Source: Acidimicrobiia bacterium (GTDB lineage: Bacteria; Actinomycetota; Acidimicrobiia; Spongiisociales; ZC4RG35). Taken from it: a stretch of DNA of 64,000 nt. Shown here piece after piece: positions 1-7,891 of the stretch (position 1 is its first letter; every line of letters begins with the position of its first letter). The stretch is taken from positions 94,493-158,492 of the forward strand of contig JANQOU010000012.1 of NCBI GenBank assembly GCA_028285585.1, read 5' to 3'. Both the position numbers and the translations under genes were made by a program. The notes under the pieces were generated by a model. It had not been told where the DNA came from. It worked only from the letters and a program-made list of their open reading frames with translations, and ran no database searches.

Positions 1-614
1 ATGTCCTCTGGCTTCGTCTTCGAGCGAATGCGCCATTCGGGGATCAGGTAGCGGCCGGCGAAGGCCAAGGCGAGCCCGCCCAAGAAGACCAAGGACGCCA
101 AGTCGAGGATCGCCGAGTACCCCTGATAGACGACACCGTGGAGGAACTTGAGGTTCGACGGAAGCAGGTGATCGATCTCCAGCGTCACTGTCCCGAGGAA
201 GAGGACTATGAACCCGTAGTAGATCAACGAGTGCATCACCCCGGCGCGGCGATCACGCATCAGGGTCTTCATCCGAAGCCCCTCACTCAGCTTCTTGAAG
301 CGCTCCTCCCATTGCCCGGTCCGGCGATCGCCCGAACCTTGCTCCCAACTGGCGGCCCGCTGGGCGAAGAGATGGAAGGTCAGCCAGAGGAAGGCGGCGA
401 GACCTACGTAGAACAACACGACGATCGGGTCAGGGATGTTCCCGAAGACCTCCCGACCGACGTCGAAGTGCGGATGCTCGGGAATGGTGCCGAGCAAGCC
501 GAGGCTGAGTGTGGCAACTGCGGCGCTGACGCCAACCGTCTCCAGAGCTACTGCCGCCCCCAGCCGTCTCGGGCGCTGTTCTGCCTGCGTTTCCTCTTCC
601 AGAGTTATCGACAC
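1..614 (-). CDS. EtfD-like membrane Fe-S oxidoreductase, N-terminal part (runs off window)
   Basis: About 204 codons are visible; the gene continues past base 1. The visible part has four hydrophobic segments (roughly residues 18-42, 62-84, 120-140, 150-175) around a charged loop ending in MHSLIYYGFIVLFLGT and an arginine-rich turn. This looks like the nitrate-reductase-gamma-like membrane domain at the N-terminus of heterodisulfide-reductase-related Fe-S proteins such as EtfD/FadF, which pass electrons from electron-transfer flavoprotein to quinone during fatty acid oxidation. The Fe-S half would lie outside the window, so the assignment is by membrane domain only. I chose GTG at 614 because a TACACT box lies 7 nt upstream on the minus strand, the leaderless pattern seen elsewhere here. 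It is divergent from the ArsR-type gene at 745. Confidence 0.6.
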   Translation of the reverse strand, partial: MSITLEEETQAEQRPRRLGAAVALETVGVSAAVATLSLGLLGTIPEHPHFDVGREVFGNIPDPIVVLFYVGLAAFLWLTFHLFAQRAASWEQGSGDRRTGQWEERFKKLSEGLRMKTLMRDRRAGVMHSLIYYGFIVLFLGTVTLEIDHLLPSNLKFLHGVVYQGYSAILDLASLVFLGGLALAFAGRYLIPEWRIRSKTKPED

Positions 615-651
615 CAAGGCGAGTGTAGGACCACGCTCCCTCAGATTTCTG

Positions 652-667
652 TTCGAGAAACATCGAA
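652..667. promoter_or_regulatory. Putative ArsR operator 1
   Basis: Inverted repeat TTCGA-N6-TCGAA in the divergent region between the EtfD-like gene and the ArsR-type regulator. The same half-sites with the same spacer length recur at 708-723. Confidence 0.55.
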
Positions 668-707
668 CAAGGCACAGCAGATCGACATGGATTCATGCCC
701 GCCTCTA

Positions 708-723
708 TTCGATATCTATCGAA
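708..723. promoter_or_regulatory. Putative ArsR operator 2
   Basis: Second TTCGA-N6-TCGAA, 56 bp after the first. Here the symmetry extends to ATTCGATA-TC-TATCGAAT (707-724). It ends 21 bp before the regulator's ATG at 745, where repressor binding could control both divergent genes. Confidence 0.6.
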
Positions 724-744
724 TCACTAGTAGACTGGTCGCCG

Positions 745-1866
745 ATGGCCGAATCATCACAATCAGCGAGCTCGGTGAGGGACCTCACCGCCGCGTCCCG
801 GCAGATCCCGATCGAAATCGAAGGATCGGTCGCGTTCGAGGTGATCATGGCCATCTGGTCCGCTTTCAGCCCCAAAGAGACAAACACCGCCCGGGACCTG
901 GGAGAAGCGTGGCTCGAGCGAGTCCGGGACGCCACCAGCCCCGAGCTTGCCGAAGAGTTGAAGACACTGGGTGGGCCTTACTGCTACGTGTGGCTGTCGA
1001 TATCCAGTCTCCTGTTGTCGGCACCCCACCCCCACGACCCGGACCGCGTCTTCCAGTGGCTCGAGTCGGTCGAGAACCTGCGGCTGCGGCGCTGGATTCT
1101 CGGTCATGCGGCCCACAGTGACGACCAGGCACTCATAGAGAGGGCTGCAAGCGGTGACATCGAAGCCGTCAAAGAGATGGTCGAGGGGCCCAAGAAGGAC
1201 TTCGGCCCGGCCATGGTCGGCTTCGCCGAAAGTGTCCTGTTTCAGGACGAACTGCCCAAGCGCTACGCATCGGCGATAGAGCGCTTCAGAACTGAGGTCT
1301 TCGCCGAGTTCGAGGAGGAGTTCGCCGCAGCGATCGGACGATGCGCTGCAGCCAGGAGAGCTGCCCCGACCAGAGGCAGCGCAGCAGAGGTGGTCGAAGA
1401 AGTCACCAGTGGGATCGAATTCAACATTCCCCTCGGCATCACGCGAATCGCCTTGATCCCTTCGGTCGTGACGCGGCCGCTCTCACTGATCGACCAAGCC
1501 CGGGGCACGCTCATCGTGTACTTCGGAGTTGCCGACGAGTTCATCGACAGCGACCCGGAGTCACCACCATCCTGGCTGGTCAGGTCCTACAAAGCCCTCG
1601 GAGATGAACGGCGACTGCGAATCCTCCGCCGTCTCTCGGAGGGCGAGACCACGCTGGACGAGTTGACCGAGATGCTCGGGTTGTCCAAGTCCACGGTCCA
1701 TCACCACATCAGCCTCCTGCGGGGCGCTGGGCTCGTGCGGGTGCGCGTAGACCGGGAGGAGGCACACATGAAGACCAGGTACACGCTGCGTCGGCAGGCA
1801 CTAGTCGACACAGGTGGGTTCCTCGACTCATACCTACGCGCCGACGAGGGAGAGCAGAGTGCTTAA
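745..1866 (+). CDS. ArsR-family transcriptional regulator with long N-terminal domain
   Basis: 373 aa. The C-terminal ~95 residues form a winged helix: YKALGDERRLRILRRL, then LTEMLGLSKSTVHHHISLL (recognition helix) and a wing with RVDREEAHMKTRYTL, typical of ArsR/HTH_20 proteins. About 275 residues precede it, much longer than ordinary ArsR repressors (~100 aa); they resemble the extended actinobacterial regulators with a helical N-terminal domain, whose ligand is unknown to me. ATG 745 is preferred: TAGACT lies 8 nt upstream, and an in-frame extension towards 436 would overlap the divergent gene. Two TTCGA-N6-TCGAA boxes upstream are likely its operators. The effector cannot be read from sequence. 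Confidence 0.75.
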   Translation: MAESSQSASSVRDLTAASRQIPIEIEGSVAFEVIMAIWSAFSPKETNTARDLGEAWLERVRDATSPELAEELKTLGGPYCYVWLSISSLLLSAPHPHDPDRVFQWLESVENLRLRRWILGHAAHSDDQALIERAASGDIEAVKEMVEGPKKDFGPAMVGFAESVLFQDELPKRYASAIERFRTEVFAEFEEEFAAAIGRCAAARRAAPTRGSAAEVVEEVTSGIEFNIPLGITRIALIPSVVTRPLSLIDQARGTLIVYFGVADEFIDSDPESPPSWLVRSYKALGDERRLRILRRLSEGETTLDELTEMLGLSKSTVHHHISLLRGAGLVRVRVDREEAHMKTRYTLRRQALVDTGGFLDSYLRADEGEQSA

Positions 1867-2068
1867 GGACTTCGTTCACTCGGCACGCCATCTGCAACAC
1901 GTAAGGCTGCACGACCACGTCGACCGGGCGGCCAGAGAAGCCTGGTTGCTGGAGCACTCACCCGGACGCGGGCTTCGCAGCGCACTGGGCGAGAAACTCA
2001 TCCGGATCGGCGAGAGACTCATCGAAAGCCCCAACTCCGAACTAGGGCAGTCGAAGAAGGCCGCATAG
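1859..2068 (+). CDS. Small hypothetical protein coupled to the ArsR-type gene
   Basis: 69 aa from GTG at 1859, overlapping the end of the regulator by 8 nt, which suggests translational coupling. The sequence is hydrophilic and mostly helical, starts VLKDFVHSARHLQHVRLHDH, and has no recognisable domain. The in-frame ATG at 1814 lies deep inside the regulator and is less likely. Unknown function; possibly an accessory to the regulator. Confidence 0.4.
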   Translation: MLKDFVHSARHLQHVRLHDHVDRAAREAWLLEHSPGRGLRSALGEKLIRIGERLIESPNSELGQSKKAA

Positions 2069-2118
2069 GCCACGGGTGGATTGAGACCCACCAGGAGATC
2101 GGCCCCGGCTCCTCCATC

Positions 2119-2502
2119 TCAGGAGGTGCTGAGGGCCGGCTCTGCCGGAAGGTGTATCTCGATCATTGGTGAGGTCTCGACAAGCCGGTCCAGCTCGGCC
2201 TGGGTGGTGTACCAACTCGTCTCCGGCTGAGTGAAGACCTGGCGCCGAAACACCGGATCTTCGACAACCGAGGCCGTGGCCTCCACATCGATGCCGCTCC
2301 CGTGAATGACCACTCTGGGGTTCTCTCGGACATTGGCCAGCCAGTCGCGACGACCTGGGCTGCCGGTGATCACCAAGCGGTTCGCTACCTCGAACCACCA
2401 GATCTCAACTCGATGGGGCTGTCCGCTGCTTCGTCGATAGGTGGTGAAGTCGATAATCCGTTGTGCGACGAGACGCTCACGATCAGCCTGGGTCAAATGC
2501 AT
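2119..2502 (-). CDS. Deazaflavin (F420)-dependent nitroreductase-family protein
   Basis: 127 aa with the split-barrel fold of the DUF385/Ddn family. Visible landmarks are YRRSSGQPHRVEIWWFEV, VITGSPGRRDWLANVRENP and VVIHGSGIDVEA, matching the pattern of F420-dependent nitroreductase-type oxidoreductases of actinobacteria. Such proteins use F420H2 or bind related flavins; the substrate is not predictable. ATG at 2502 is chosen because TAGCCT lies 7 nt upstream; an upstream start at 2535 would add 11 residues. A second, more typical member lies at 48758-49237. Confidence 0.7.
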   Translation of the reverse strand: MHLTQADRERLVAQRIIDFTTYRRSSGQPHRVEIWWFEVANRLVITGSPGRRDWLANVRENPRVVIHGSGIDVEATASVVEDPVFRRQVFTQPETSWYTTQAELDRLVETSPMIEIHLPAEPALSTS

Positions 2503-2550
2503 GCCCACAAGGCTAAGACTTCGACCTAACTTCAAGTCAAGCGCCGAAAC

Positions 2551-3462
2551 TCACCTGCCGAGGGCGGCGCGGGCGAAGAACAGTGCGTTTGACGGTCGTT
2601 CGGCGAGCCGCCGGGTCAGGTAGGGGTACCACTGCGACCCGAATGGGAGATAGACACGAAGTGGAAACCCCTCCTCGACGAGCTCCCTCTGGAGGTCCGT
2701 TCTCACCCCGTAGAGCATCTGAAACTCAAATGGGCCCACGCGATCTGCCGCCAGCGCTCGTGCCCGGTTCACCAAGCTCAGGTCGTGGGTCGCGATCGCC
2801 GGGACCGTGTGCTCAGCCGTCATCAACTCTTCGAGCTGAGTCACGTATGCGGCGTCAACATCGCTCTTGGCCGTGTGGGCGATCTCCGGCGGCTCGACGT
2901 ACGCCCCCTTGCACAGCCTTATGTGACCGGCCAGCGGCAACAGACGTGAGAGGTCGTCGGGAGTGCGATGGAGGTAGGACTGGAGCGCGATGCCAAGATT
3001 CCCATGTTCGGCCTGGGCTTTCTCGTACAGACGGACGGTGGGCTCCGTGTACTGGCTGTCCTCCATGTCGATGGTCACCGTCGTCCCCACCTCGGCCGCT
3101 CTCGTCGCCAGGCGCTCGATGGCTTCCGCCGCCAGCCCCTCGTCGATCGCCAAGCCGAGTTGAGTCGGCTTGATCGAGATGTTGGCATCGAGGTCGTCGA
3201 AGTCGATTCGGTCGAGACACTCCAGGTACTCGTCGGTCGCAGCCAGCGCCGACTGGGTGTCGTGCACCTCCTCGCCGAGCAGGTCGAGTGAGACCTCGAA
3301 TCCGTCAGAGTTGAGCCCGGCAGCCACGGGGACCGCTTCGTCGAGGGTGTCACCGGCAACGAAGCGAGAGGCGAGTGCTTTGCCGGGCTTGGTGCCGGTC
3401 ACCAATCTCTCGACCGGGCCGGCATTGGCGACCGCAACGGTCAGCCTCGTGAACAGGCTCAG
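2551..3462 (-). CDS. Proline dehydrogenase (ProDH)
   Basis: Monofunctional flavin-dependent proline dehydrogenase, oxidising L-proline to pyrroline-5-carboxylate and passing electrons to the respiratory chain. Landmarks are the TIM-barrel strands ANISIKPTQLGL, TVTIDMEDSQYTEPT, LGIALQSYLHRT, IRLCKGAYVEP, PAIATHDL, FEFQMLYGVR and the end motif YLPFGSQWYPYLTRRLAERP, all characteristic of PutA/PRODH. The reading frame is open upstream to a TAG, and the best start is CTG at 3462, which overlaps the ProC stop as CTGA. It gives 303 aa, the usual family length, and keeps the N-terminal LFTRLTVAVANAGPVERL. A TTG at 3405 would cut that off. Together with the P5C dehydrogenase at 23088 it completes proline breakdown to glutamate. 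Confidence 0.88.
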   Translation of the reverse strand: MSLFTRLTVAVANAGPVERLVTGTKPGKALASRFVAGDTLDEAVPVAAGLNSDGFEVSLDLLGEEVHDTQSALAATDEYLECLDRIDFDDLDANISIKPTQLGLAIDEGLAAEAIERLATRAAEVGTTVTIDMEDSQYTEPTVRLYEKAQAEHGNLGIALQSYLHRTPDDLSRLLPLAGHIRLCKGAYVEPPEIAHTAKSDVDAAYVTQLEELMTAEHTVPAIATHDLSLVNRARALAADRVGPFEFQMLYGVRTDLQRELVEEGFPLRVYLPFGSQWYPYLTRRLAERPSNALFFARAALGR

Positions 3463-4277
3463 CTACCTGCCCCTTCACCCAGCTCCCGGGCGCGCTCCGC
3501 GGCAGCTCTGACCGCGTCCTCAACGAGGGCTCTGAATCCGTGCTCCTCGAGCACATGCACGGCAGCGGCCGTCGTCCCCCCGGGCGAGGTGACCTGATAC
3601 CGCAGCTGTGCAGGAGTCCTCGAGGTCCCGGTCAGAAGATGTCCAGCACCGCGGATCGTCTGATGCACGAACTGCTCGGCGATGTCGTACGGCATGCCCT
3701 CGCGCATGGCTGCTTCTGTGAGCGCCTCGGCAAGAAGGAAGACGTAGGCGGGTCCCGTGCCGGACACCGCAGTCACCGCATCGAGCAAACGCTCATCCAT
3801 GAAGCGAACCGCGCCAACCGCGCCCAACACCTTTCTCGCGAGATCGAGACTCGCGACAGGGGCGTGGCTTCCTGCGGCAAGACCGGTCACTCCCTCGCCA
3901 ACGAGGGCGGGAGTGTTTGGCATCGCCCTCACCACGGCAATCGCGCCCAGCGCCGCCTCATAGGTGGCCGTGGTCACCCCGGCTGCCACCGAGATCACCG
4001 TTTGACCGTCCTCAACGGCCGGCGCCAGGTCTTTCAGCAAGCTATCGACGTCACGTGGCTTCACGGCCACCACGACTGCGTCCCGGCCCTTGATGGCCTC
4101 CGCAGGGTCGTCGAACACCGGGCAACCGGTCCGATGGGCCAGCTCGTCGGCACGCTCCATCCGGCGCACACACAACGCGATCTCGTCAGGAAGCCAGCCG
4201 GCGGCCAGAAGTCCCGAAGCGAGAGCCTCTCCCATGGCGCCGACACCGACGACAGCGACGGTTGGACGTTCGTTCAT
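3459..4277 (-). CDS. proC: Pyrroline-5-carboxylate reductase
   Basis: 272 aa. Catalyses the last step of proline synthesis, NAD(P)H-dependent reduction of P5C. The N-terminal Rossmann motif VAVVGVGAMGEALASGLL, the VVRAMPNTPALVGEG segment, and the C-terminal signature VSGTGPAYVFLLAEAL with QVTSPGGTTAAAV are diagnostic. Its stop overlaps the start of the proline dehydrogenase gene, so synthetic and degradative enzymes are co-transcribed. ATG 4277 has TAGAAT 7 nt upstream and little room for a leader. Confidence 0.95.
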   Translation of the reverse strand: MNERPTVAVVGVGAMGEALASGLLAAGWLPDEIALCVRRMERADELAHRTGCPVFDDPAEAIKGRDAVVVAVKPRDVDSLLKDLAPAVEDGQTVISVAAGVTTATYEAALGAIAVVRAMPNTPALVGEGVTGLAAGSHAPVASLDLARKVLGAVGAVRFMDERLLDAVTAVSGTGPAYVFLLAEALTEAAMREGMPYDIAEQFVHQTIRGAGHLLTGTSRTPAQLRYQVTSPGGTTAAAVHVLEEHGFRALVEDAVRAAAERARELGEGAGS

Positions 4278-4319
4278 GACGTGGATTCTACGGAGAGCAG
4301 CGCAATGCTCCAGATCAGA

Positions 4320-4955
4320 TCAACCAAGACGAGACCGAATCAGCTCGACGACCGTGGCGACAGCCGCCGGGTTGTAACCCTCTGGGATGATGAGATCTGC
4401 GTAGCGACGTGAGGGGGCGACAAATTCGAGGTGCATCGGGCGAACAGTTGTGAAGTACTGCTCGATCACGGAGTCCACAGTGCGGCCTCGCTCGGTGATG
4501 TCTCTCTCCAGCCGCCGGGCAAGCCTCAGATCGGCATCGGTGTCGACGAAGATCTTCAGATCCAACTCGGAGCGAAGCTCCGGCTCCGAGAGAACGAGGA
4601 TCCCCTCGACCACAACAACTCTCGCCGGCTCGATCCGAATCGTCTCGTCAGAGCGAAGATGCCGGCTGAAGTCGTAGACCGGCTTCTGGATCGCAACCCC
4701 TGACCGCAGCTGCTCCAGATGCTCGACCAGCAGCTCCGTCTCCAGCGAGCTGGGGTGGTCGTAGTTGACCCGAGTTCTCTCCTCGTGGGTCAGCTCCGGC
4801 TGATGCCGGTAATAGGCGTCGTGCTGAAGGAGGGAGACACGGCCGTCGAGTCTCTCGAGCACAGACTCGGCGATCGTCGTCTTGCCAGAGCCGGAGCCAC
4901 CCGCAATGCCGATGAACAAAGGCCGATCAGGCTTCCAGGGACTGCGATCCGGCAT
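4320..4955 (-). CDS. udk: Uridine kinase
   Basis: 211 aa. Phosphorylates uridine and cytidine in pyrimidine salvage. The P-loop GIAGGSGSGKTT is at residues 16-27, followed by LLQHDAYYRHQ, VNYDHPSSLETELL, the KPVYDFSRHLR motif that binds nucleoside, VVVVEGILVL, and the lid with RRLERDITERGRT. Length is normal for Udk. TAACGT sits 6 nt before the ATG, suggesting a leaderless message. It lies just upstream of proC on the same strand (42 nt gap), without obvious functional link. Confidence 0.93.
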   Translation of the reverse strand: MPDRSPWKPDRPLFIGIAGGSGSGKTTIAESVLERLDGRVSLLQHDAYYRHQPELTHEERTRVNYDHPSSLETELLVEHLEQLRSGVAIQKPVYDFSRHLRSDETIRIEPARVVVVEGILVLSEPELRSELDLKIFVDTDADLRLARRLERDITERGRTVDSVIEQYFTTVRPMHLEFVAPSRRYADLIIPEGYNPAAVATVVELIRSRLG

Positions 4956-4997
4956 CCGGCGACGTTAATGACGCGTACAGGCCTTGGCCTGCGGCTC

Positions 4998-5807
4998 CTA
5001 CTTGTCGGAGACCTTGCTGCGAAGACGCCTGATCTCGTCGTAGACACCGTCGGTGAGCGTGGTTGAGGCCGGCGCAGCCACTCCCCTGAGCCCGTCATGG
5101 CTCTCCTCGATGTCGATAGGCGAGTCCGGCACTGCCTGAACGGCAGGAGCTGCCTCGACGTCCTCGTCCGACGGAGTGGAGACTTGCTCGAGCCACGAGG
5201 AGTCGTGGCCATCGGAAGCGATGTCGCCCGCGAGGCGGTCGAGCCATTCCGACTCGTCCTCGCCCTCGAGTGTCTCCGCCACTCCGAGACGGTGCAAGGT
5301 GTGTAGAACCCTCACCGCGCCACCACGACCCATGGTCGACTCGAGATGACCGAAGTTGAAGGGCGACATCAAAGACATGAGAGCCGCCCAGTCCTCGGGC
5401 TCGATCGTGATCGCAGTGTCAATCGACTGTGCGAAACGGACACCTGAGGCTTCGAAGAGCCCCGCGTCTATTACCTCGGTTTCCAACGACTCCAGGGCTT
5501 CGACATCGGTCAGGACGTCCTCGACTCCCCAGCCGGGACCGCTCGGCCCATCAGTCTCACCGACGGCAAAGTCGCCCTCATTGAGGGTGGAGAGGACGTA
5601 GAGAATGTCGGCGACGCCGGCCCGGTCTGAGCCTTTGTAGATGCCATTGGCGCCGGTCAGCTCGGCACCAGTCACCTTCCCATCGTTGAAATGAATACGC
5701 CCGCGGCGTTCACCATCGATGTCGAGTGAGCCGGTCTTCTTGGTGACCTGCATGATCTGAAGCAGATCATTGATGCTCCAGTCCGATAGCTGGCCTGAGA
5801 GATGCAT
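4998..5807 (-). CDS. DUF4388 domain protein
   Basis: 269 aa. The first ~110 residues (LSGQLSDWSINDLLQIMQ, then KKTGSLDIDGERRGRIHFNDGKVTGAEL) are a DUF4388/PatA-like N-terminal domain, found in response-regulator-like and gliding or signalling proteins. The rest is acidic and probably disordered apart from a helical segment near residues 150-205. No receiver or output domain is present. ATG 5807 has a GGAAGGA element just upstream; an in-frame TTG at 5819 is an alternative. Function unknown, likely intracellular signalling or scaffolding. Confidence 0.65.
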   Translation of the reverse strand: MHLSGQLSDWSINDLLQIMQVTKKTGSLDIDGERRGRIHFNDGKVTGAELTGANGIYKGSDRAGVADILYVLSTLNEGDFAVGETDGPSGPGWGVEDVLTDVEALESLETEVIDAGLFEASGVRFAQSIDTAITIEPEDWAALMSLMSPFNFGHLESTMGRGGAVRVLHTLHRLGVAETLEGEDESEWLDRLAGDIASDGHDSSWLEQVSTPSDEDVEAAPAVQAVPDSPIDIEESHDGLRGVAAPASTTLTDGVYDEIRRLRSKVSDK

Positions 5808-5911
5808 CTGTCCTTCCAACGCCGAATTCCTCCCTGCTGCAATTCGTATCGGCAGAGATCGGCTGTTTGTTGAGCGGACTTCACCTCTTTTTGGACCGCC
5901 AGGCCTGAGTG

Positions 5912-6484
5912 TCAGCCCTTCTTGGCGGCCGCTTTCATCGCCCTTTTCTGCTCTCGAAGAGTCGCCACGTCCTCGAACGTCGCGACGTCAGCGATCGAAG
6001 GCCAATCCGCCGCCTTGTCTTCCCAGCCCTCAGGGCACACCCCAAGACGTTTCCCGAGAAGCCCGACGAAGATCCTCGACTTGCCCACCCCGAACCCGGG
6101 GAGGGCTTTCAGCCGCTTGAGCAGCTCGGCACCGTTCTCGGCGGTCTCCCAGAGGTTCTCTGCATTCCCGTCGTATTCATCAACCAGAACCTGGCAGAGA
6201 TCCTGAGTGCGTTTCGCCATCGACGATGGGTAACGGTGAATGGCCGGAGGGCCCTTGAAGACGGCCTCCATCTCCTCGGGATCCCAGGATGCGATACGGG
6301 CTGCATCGAGGTCTTCCCCGAGACGCTCCTTGAGCAGCTGCGGGCCGTAGAAGGCCCTTTCCATCGGGAACTGCTGATCGAGCAGCATCCCGATCAGGAC
6401 GGCAAGCCCGTCCGATGCCAGCAGCCTGTTGGCCTCTTCGGACTCGGTGAAATGGAGTAGATCCGGCTTCTGCATCCCGGCCAA
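5912..6484 (-). CDS. HhH-GPD family base-excision DNA glycosylase
   Basis: 190 aa, a compact helix-hairpin-helix glycosylase. It begins with an all-helical region (LASDGLAVLIGMLLDQQFPM) like the family's LLxQQ signature, followed by PPAIHRYPSSMAKRTQDLCQ, then the hairpin LKALPGFGVGKSRIFVGLLG at about residue 125 that grips the DNA backbone. It matches the short actinobacterial HhH-GPD-type repair proteins. Such proteins remove damaged or mismatched bases; the lesion is not predictable. A 34-codon membrane ORF lies 9 nt upstream on the same strand. Confidence 0.8.
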   Translation of the reverse strand: MAGMQKPDLLHFTESEEANRLLASDGLAVLIGMLLDQQFPMERAFYGPQLLKERLGEDLDAARIASWDPEEMEAVFKGPPAIHRYPSSMAKRTQDLCQVLVDEYDGNAENLWETAENGAELLKRLKALPGFGVGKSRIFVGLLGKRLGVCPEGWEDKAADWPSIADVATFEDVATLREQKRAMKAAAKKG

Positions 6485-6493
6485 CGGTAGCCG

Positions 6494-6598
6494 TCAAACC
6501 AGAGCGCGGACCACGACGTAGAGGACCAACAGCGTCGCAGGGGCGAGCGCCCACAGTGAGAGCCTGGCACCAACTCTTTGCTCGTCACGCCATGCCAT
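6494..6598 (-). CDS. Small single-pass membrane protein
   Basis: 34 aa: a charged N-terminus (MAWRDEQRVGAR), then one hydrophobic stretch of ~20 residues to the end (VVVRALV). TACTTT lies 6 nt before the ATG, matching the leaderless pattern of neighbouring genes, which supports expression. It sits directly upstream of the glycosylase gene and divergent from the thiolase at 6683. No family recognised; short enough to be chance. Confidence 0.4.
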   Translation of the reverse strand: MAWRDEQRVGARLSLWALAPATLLVLYVVVRALV

Positions 6599-6682
6599 AT
6601 AGACAAAGTACGTCGAATCGCAGAGTTCGCATATAGGGGATTCGCCCCATATGAGCCGGATCTTCGACCAGAATCGGCCGGA

Positions 6683-7891
6683 ATGACCGACGTCTTCATC
6701 ATCGACGCCTGCCGCACCCCGATGGGCAAACTCGGAGGCCAGCTCGCACTCGTGCGGCCCGACGACCTGGCAGCTCACGCGGTGGCAGCTCTGATCGATC
6801 GAAACCCCGATCTCGACCCAATGGCCATCGAGGACATCCAGTGGGGTGCCGCCAACCAGGCCGGCGAAGACAATCGCAATGTCGCCCGCATGGCTGCTCT
6901 GCTCGCCGGATTGCCGATAGAGGTGCCTGGCGTGACTGTGAACCGGCTTTGCGGATCTGGGATGCAGGCCGTGGTATCCGCCGCCCATGCGCTACGCGAC
7001 GGGTGGGGTGATGTGATGATCGCAGGAGGCTCGGAGTCCATGAGCCGGGCCCCGTACGTGACTCTCAAAGCAGAGCGAGGATTCCCCACCGGAACGCCGG
7101 AGACTGCCGACACCGTCCTGGGCTGGCGCCTGGTCAACTCGCGGATGGAGGAGCTCTACCCACCCATCACGCTGGGGATGACAGCCGAGATGGTGGCCCA
7201 AAAGCACGACGTATCACGTGAGGATCAGGACGCATTCGCCCTCCGCAGCCACCAGCTTGCGCTGGAGGCAATCGGAGCGGGCCGATACGACAGCGAGATC
7301 GTGCCGATCGAGGCACCGGTCGACGCAAGACGGCGAGAGAAACGCCTGATAGAGAGTGACGAGGGACCTCGTGCCGACACATCTCTCGAGGCCCTGGCCA
7401 ACCTCAGACCTGTCTTCAAAGAGGACGGCGTGGTGACAGCGGGGAATTCGTCGCCGATGAACGACGGTGCCGCCGCGCTGCTGCTGGCTACCGAAGAGGG
7501 AGTCGAGAGACATGGGCTCGAGCCAATCGCCCGGATTGTCTCCTCCGGGGCGGCCGGAGTGCATCCCGACATCATGGGAATCGGCCCAGTACCGGCCTCC
7601 GAGAAAGCGATGGGACGAGCCGGCGTGGCTGCCGACGACTTGGACCTGGTCGAGATCAACGAGGCTTTCGCATCCCAGGCCTTGGCGAGCATGCGCCTGC
7701 TCGATATCAACCCTGAGAAGGTCAACGTCAACGGAGGGGCCATCGCCATCGGGCACCCGCTCGGAGCCTCGGGAGCCCGCATCCTGGTGACACTCGCCCA
7801 CGAGCTGAGACGCCGCGGAGGGCGCTACGGCCTGGCCACGATGTGCATCGGAGTGGGCCAAGGGATAGCGACGGTCGTCGAACGTGTCTGA
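6683..7891 (+). CDS. Thiolase (acetyl-CoA C-acyltransferase)
   Basis: 402 aa. Catalyses thiolytic cleavage of 3-ketoacyl-CoA or the reverse condensation. The nucleophile is Cys90 in VNRLCGSGMQAV; the second motif GGSESMSRAPY, the NGGAIAIGHPLGASGARI histidine motif and the terminal MCIGVGQG cysteine motif are all intact. ATG 6683 is selected because homology starts at MTDVFIIDACRTPMG; the in-frame extension to 6578 has no similarity. CAGAAT lies 8 nt upstream. It heads a co-directional set: CoA transferase (8 nt overlap), SDR-like short protein (4 nt overlap) and SDR (4 nt overlap), pointing to a beta-oxidation-type pathway for an unknown acid. Confidence 0.93.
   Translation: MTDVFIIDACRTPMGKLGGQLALVRPDDLAAHAVAALIDRNPDLDPMAIEDIQWGAANQAGEDNRNVARMAALLAGLPIEVPGVTVNRLCGSGMQAVVSAAHALRDGWGDVMIAGGSESMSRAPYVTLKAERGFPTGTPETADTVLGWRLVNSRMEELYPPITLGMTAEMVAQKHDVSREDQDAFALRSHQLALEAIGAGRYDSEIVPIEAPVDARRREKRLIESDEGPRADTSLEALANLRPVFKEDGVVTAGNSSPMNDGAAALLLATEEGVERHGLEPIARIVSSGAAGVHPDIMGIGPVPASEKAMGRAGVAADDLDLVEINEAFASQALASMRLLDINPEKVNVNGGAIAIGHPLGASGARILVTLAHELRRRGGRYGLATMCIGVGQGIATVVERV

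Noticed and set aside
436..744. Longer start of the ArsR-type regulator at 436
   Set aside because: It would overlap the divergent membrane-protein gene; the extension is low-complexity Ser/Arg-rich and crosses both operator boxes.
2110..2127. Possible small hairpin between the 1859 gene and the 2119 gene
   Set aside because: Stem of about five pairs only.
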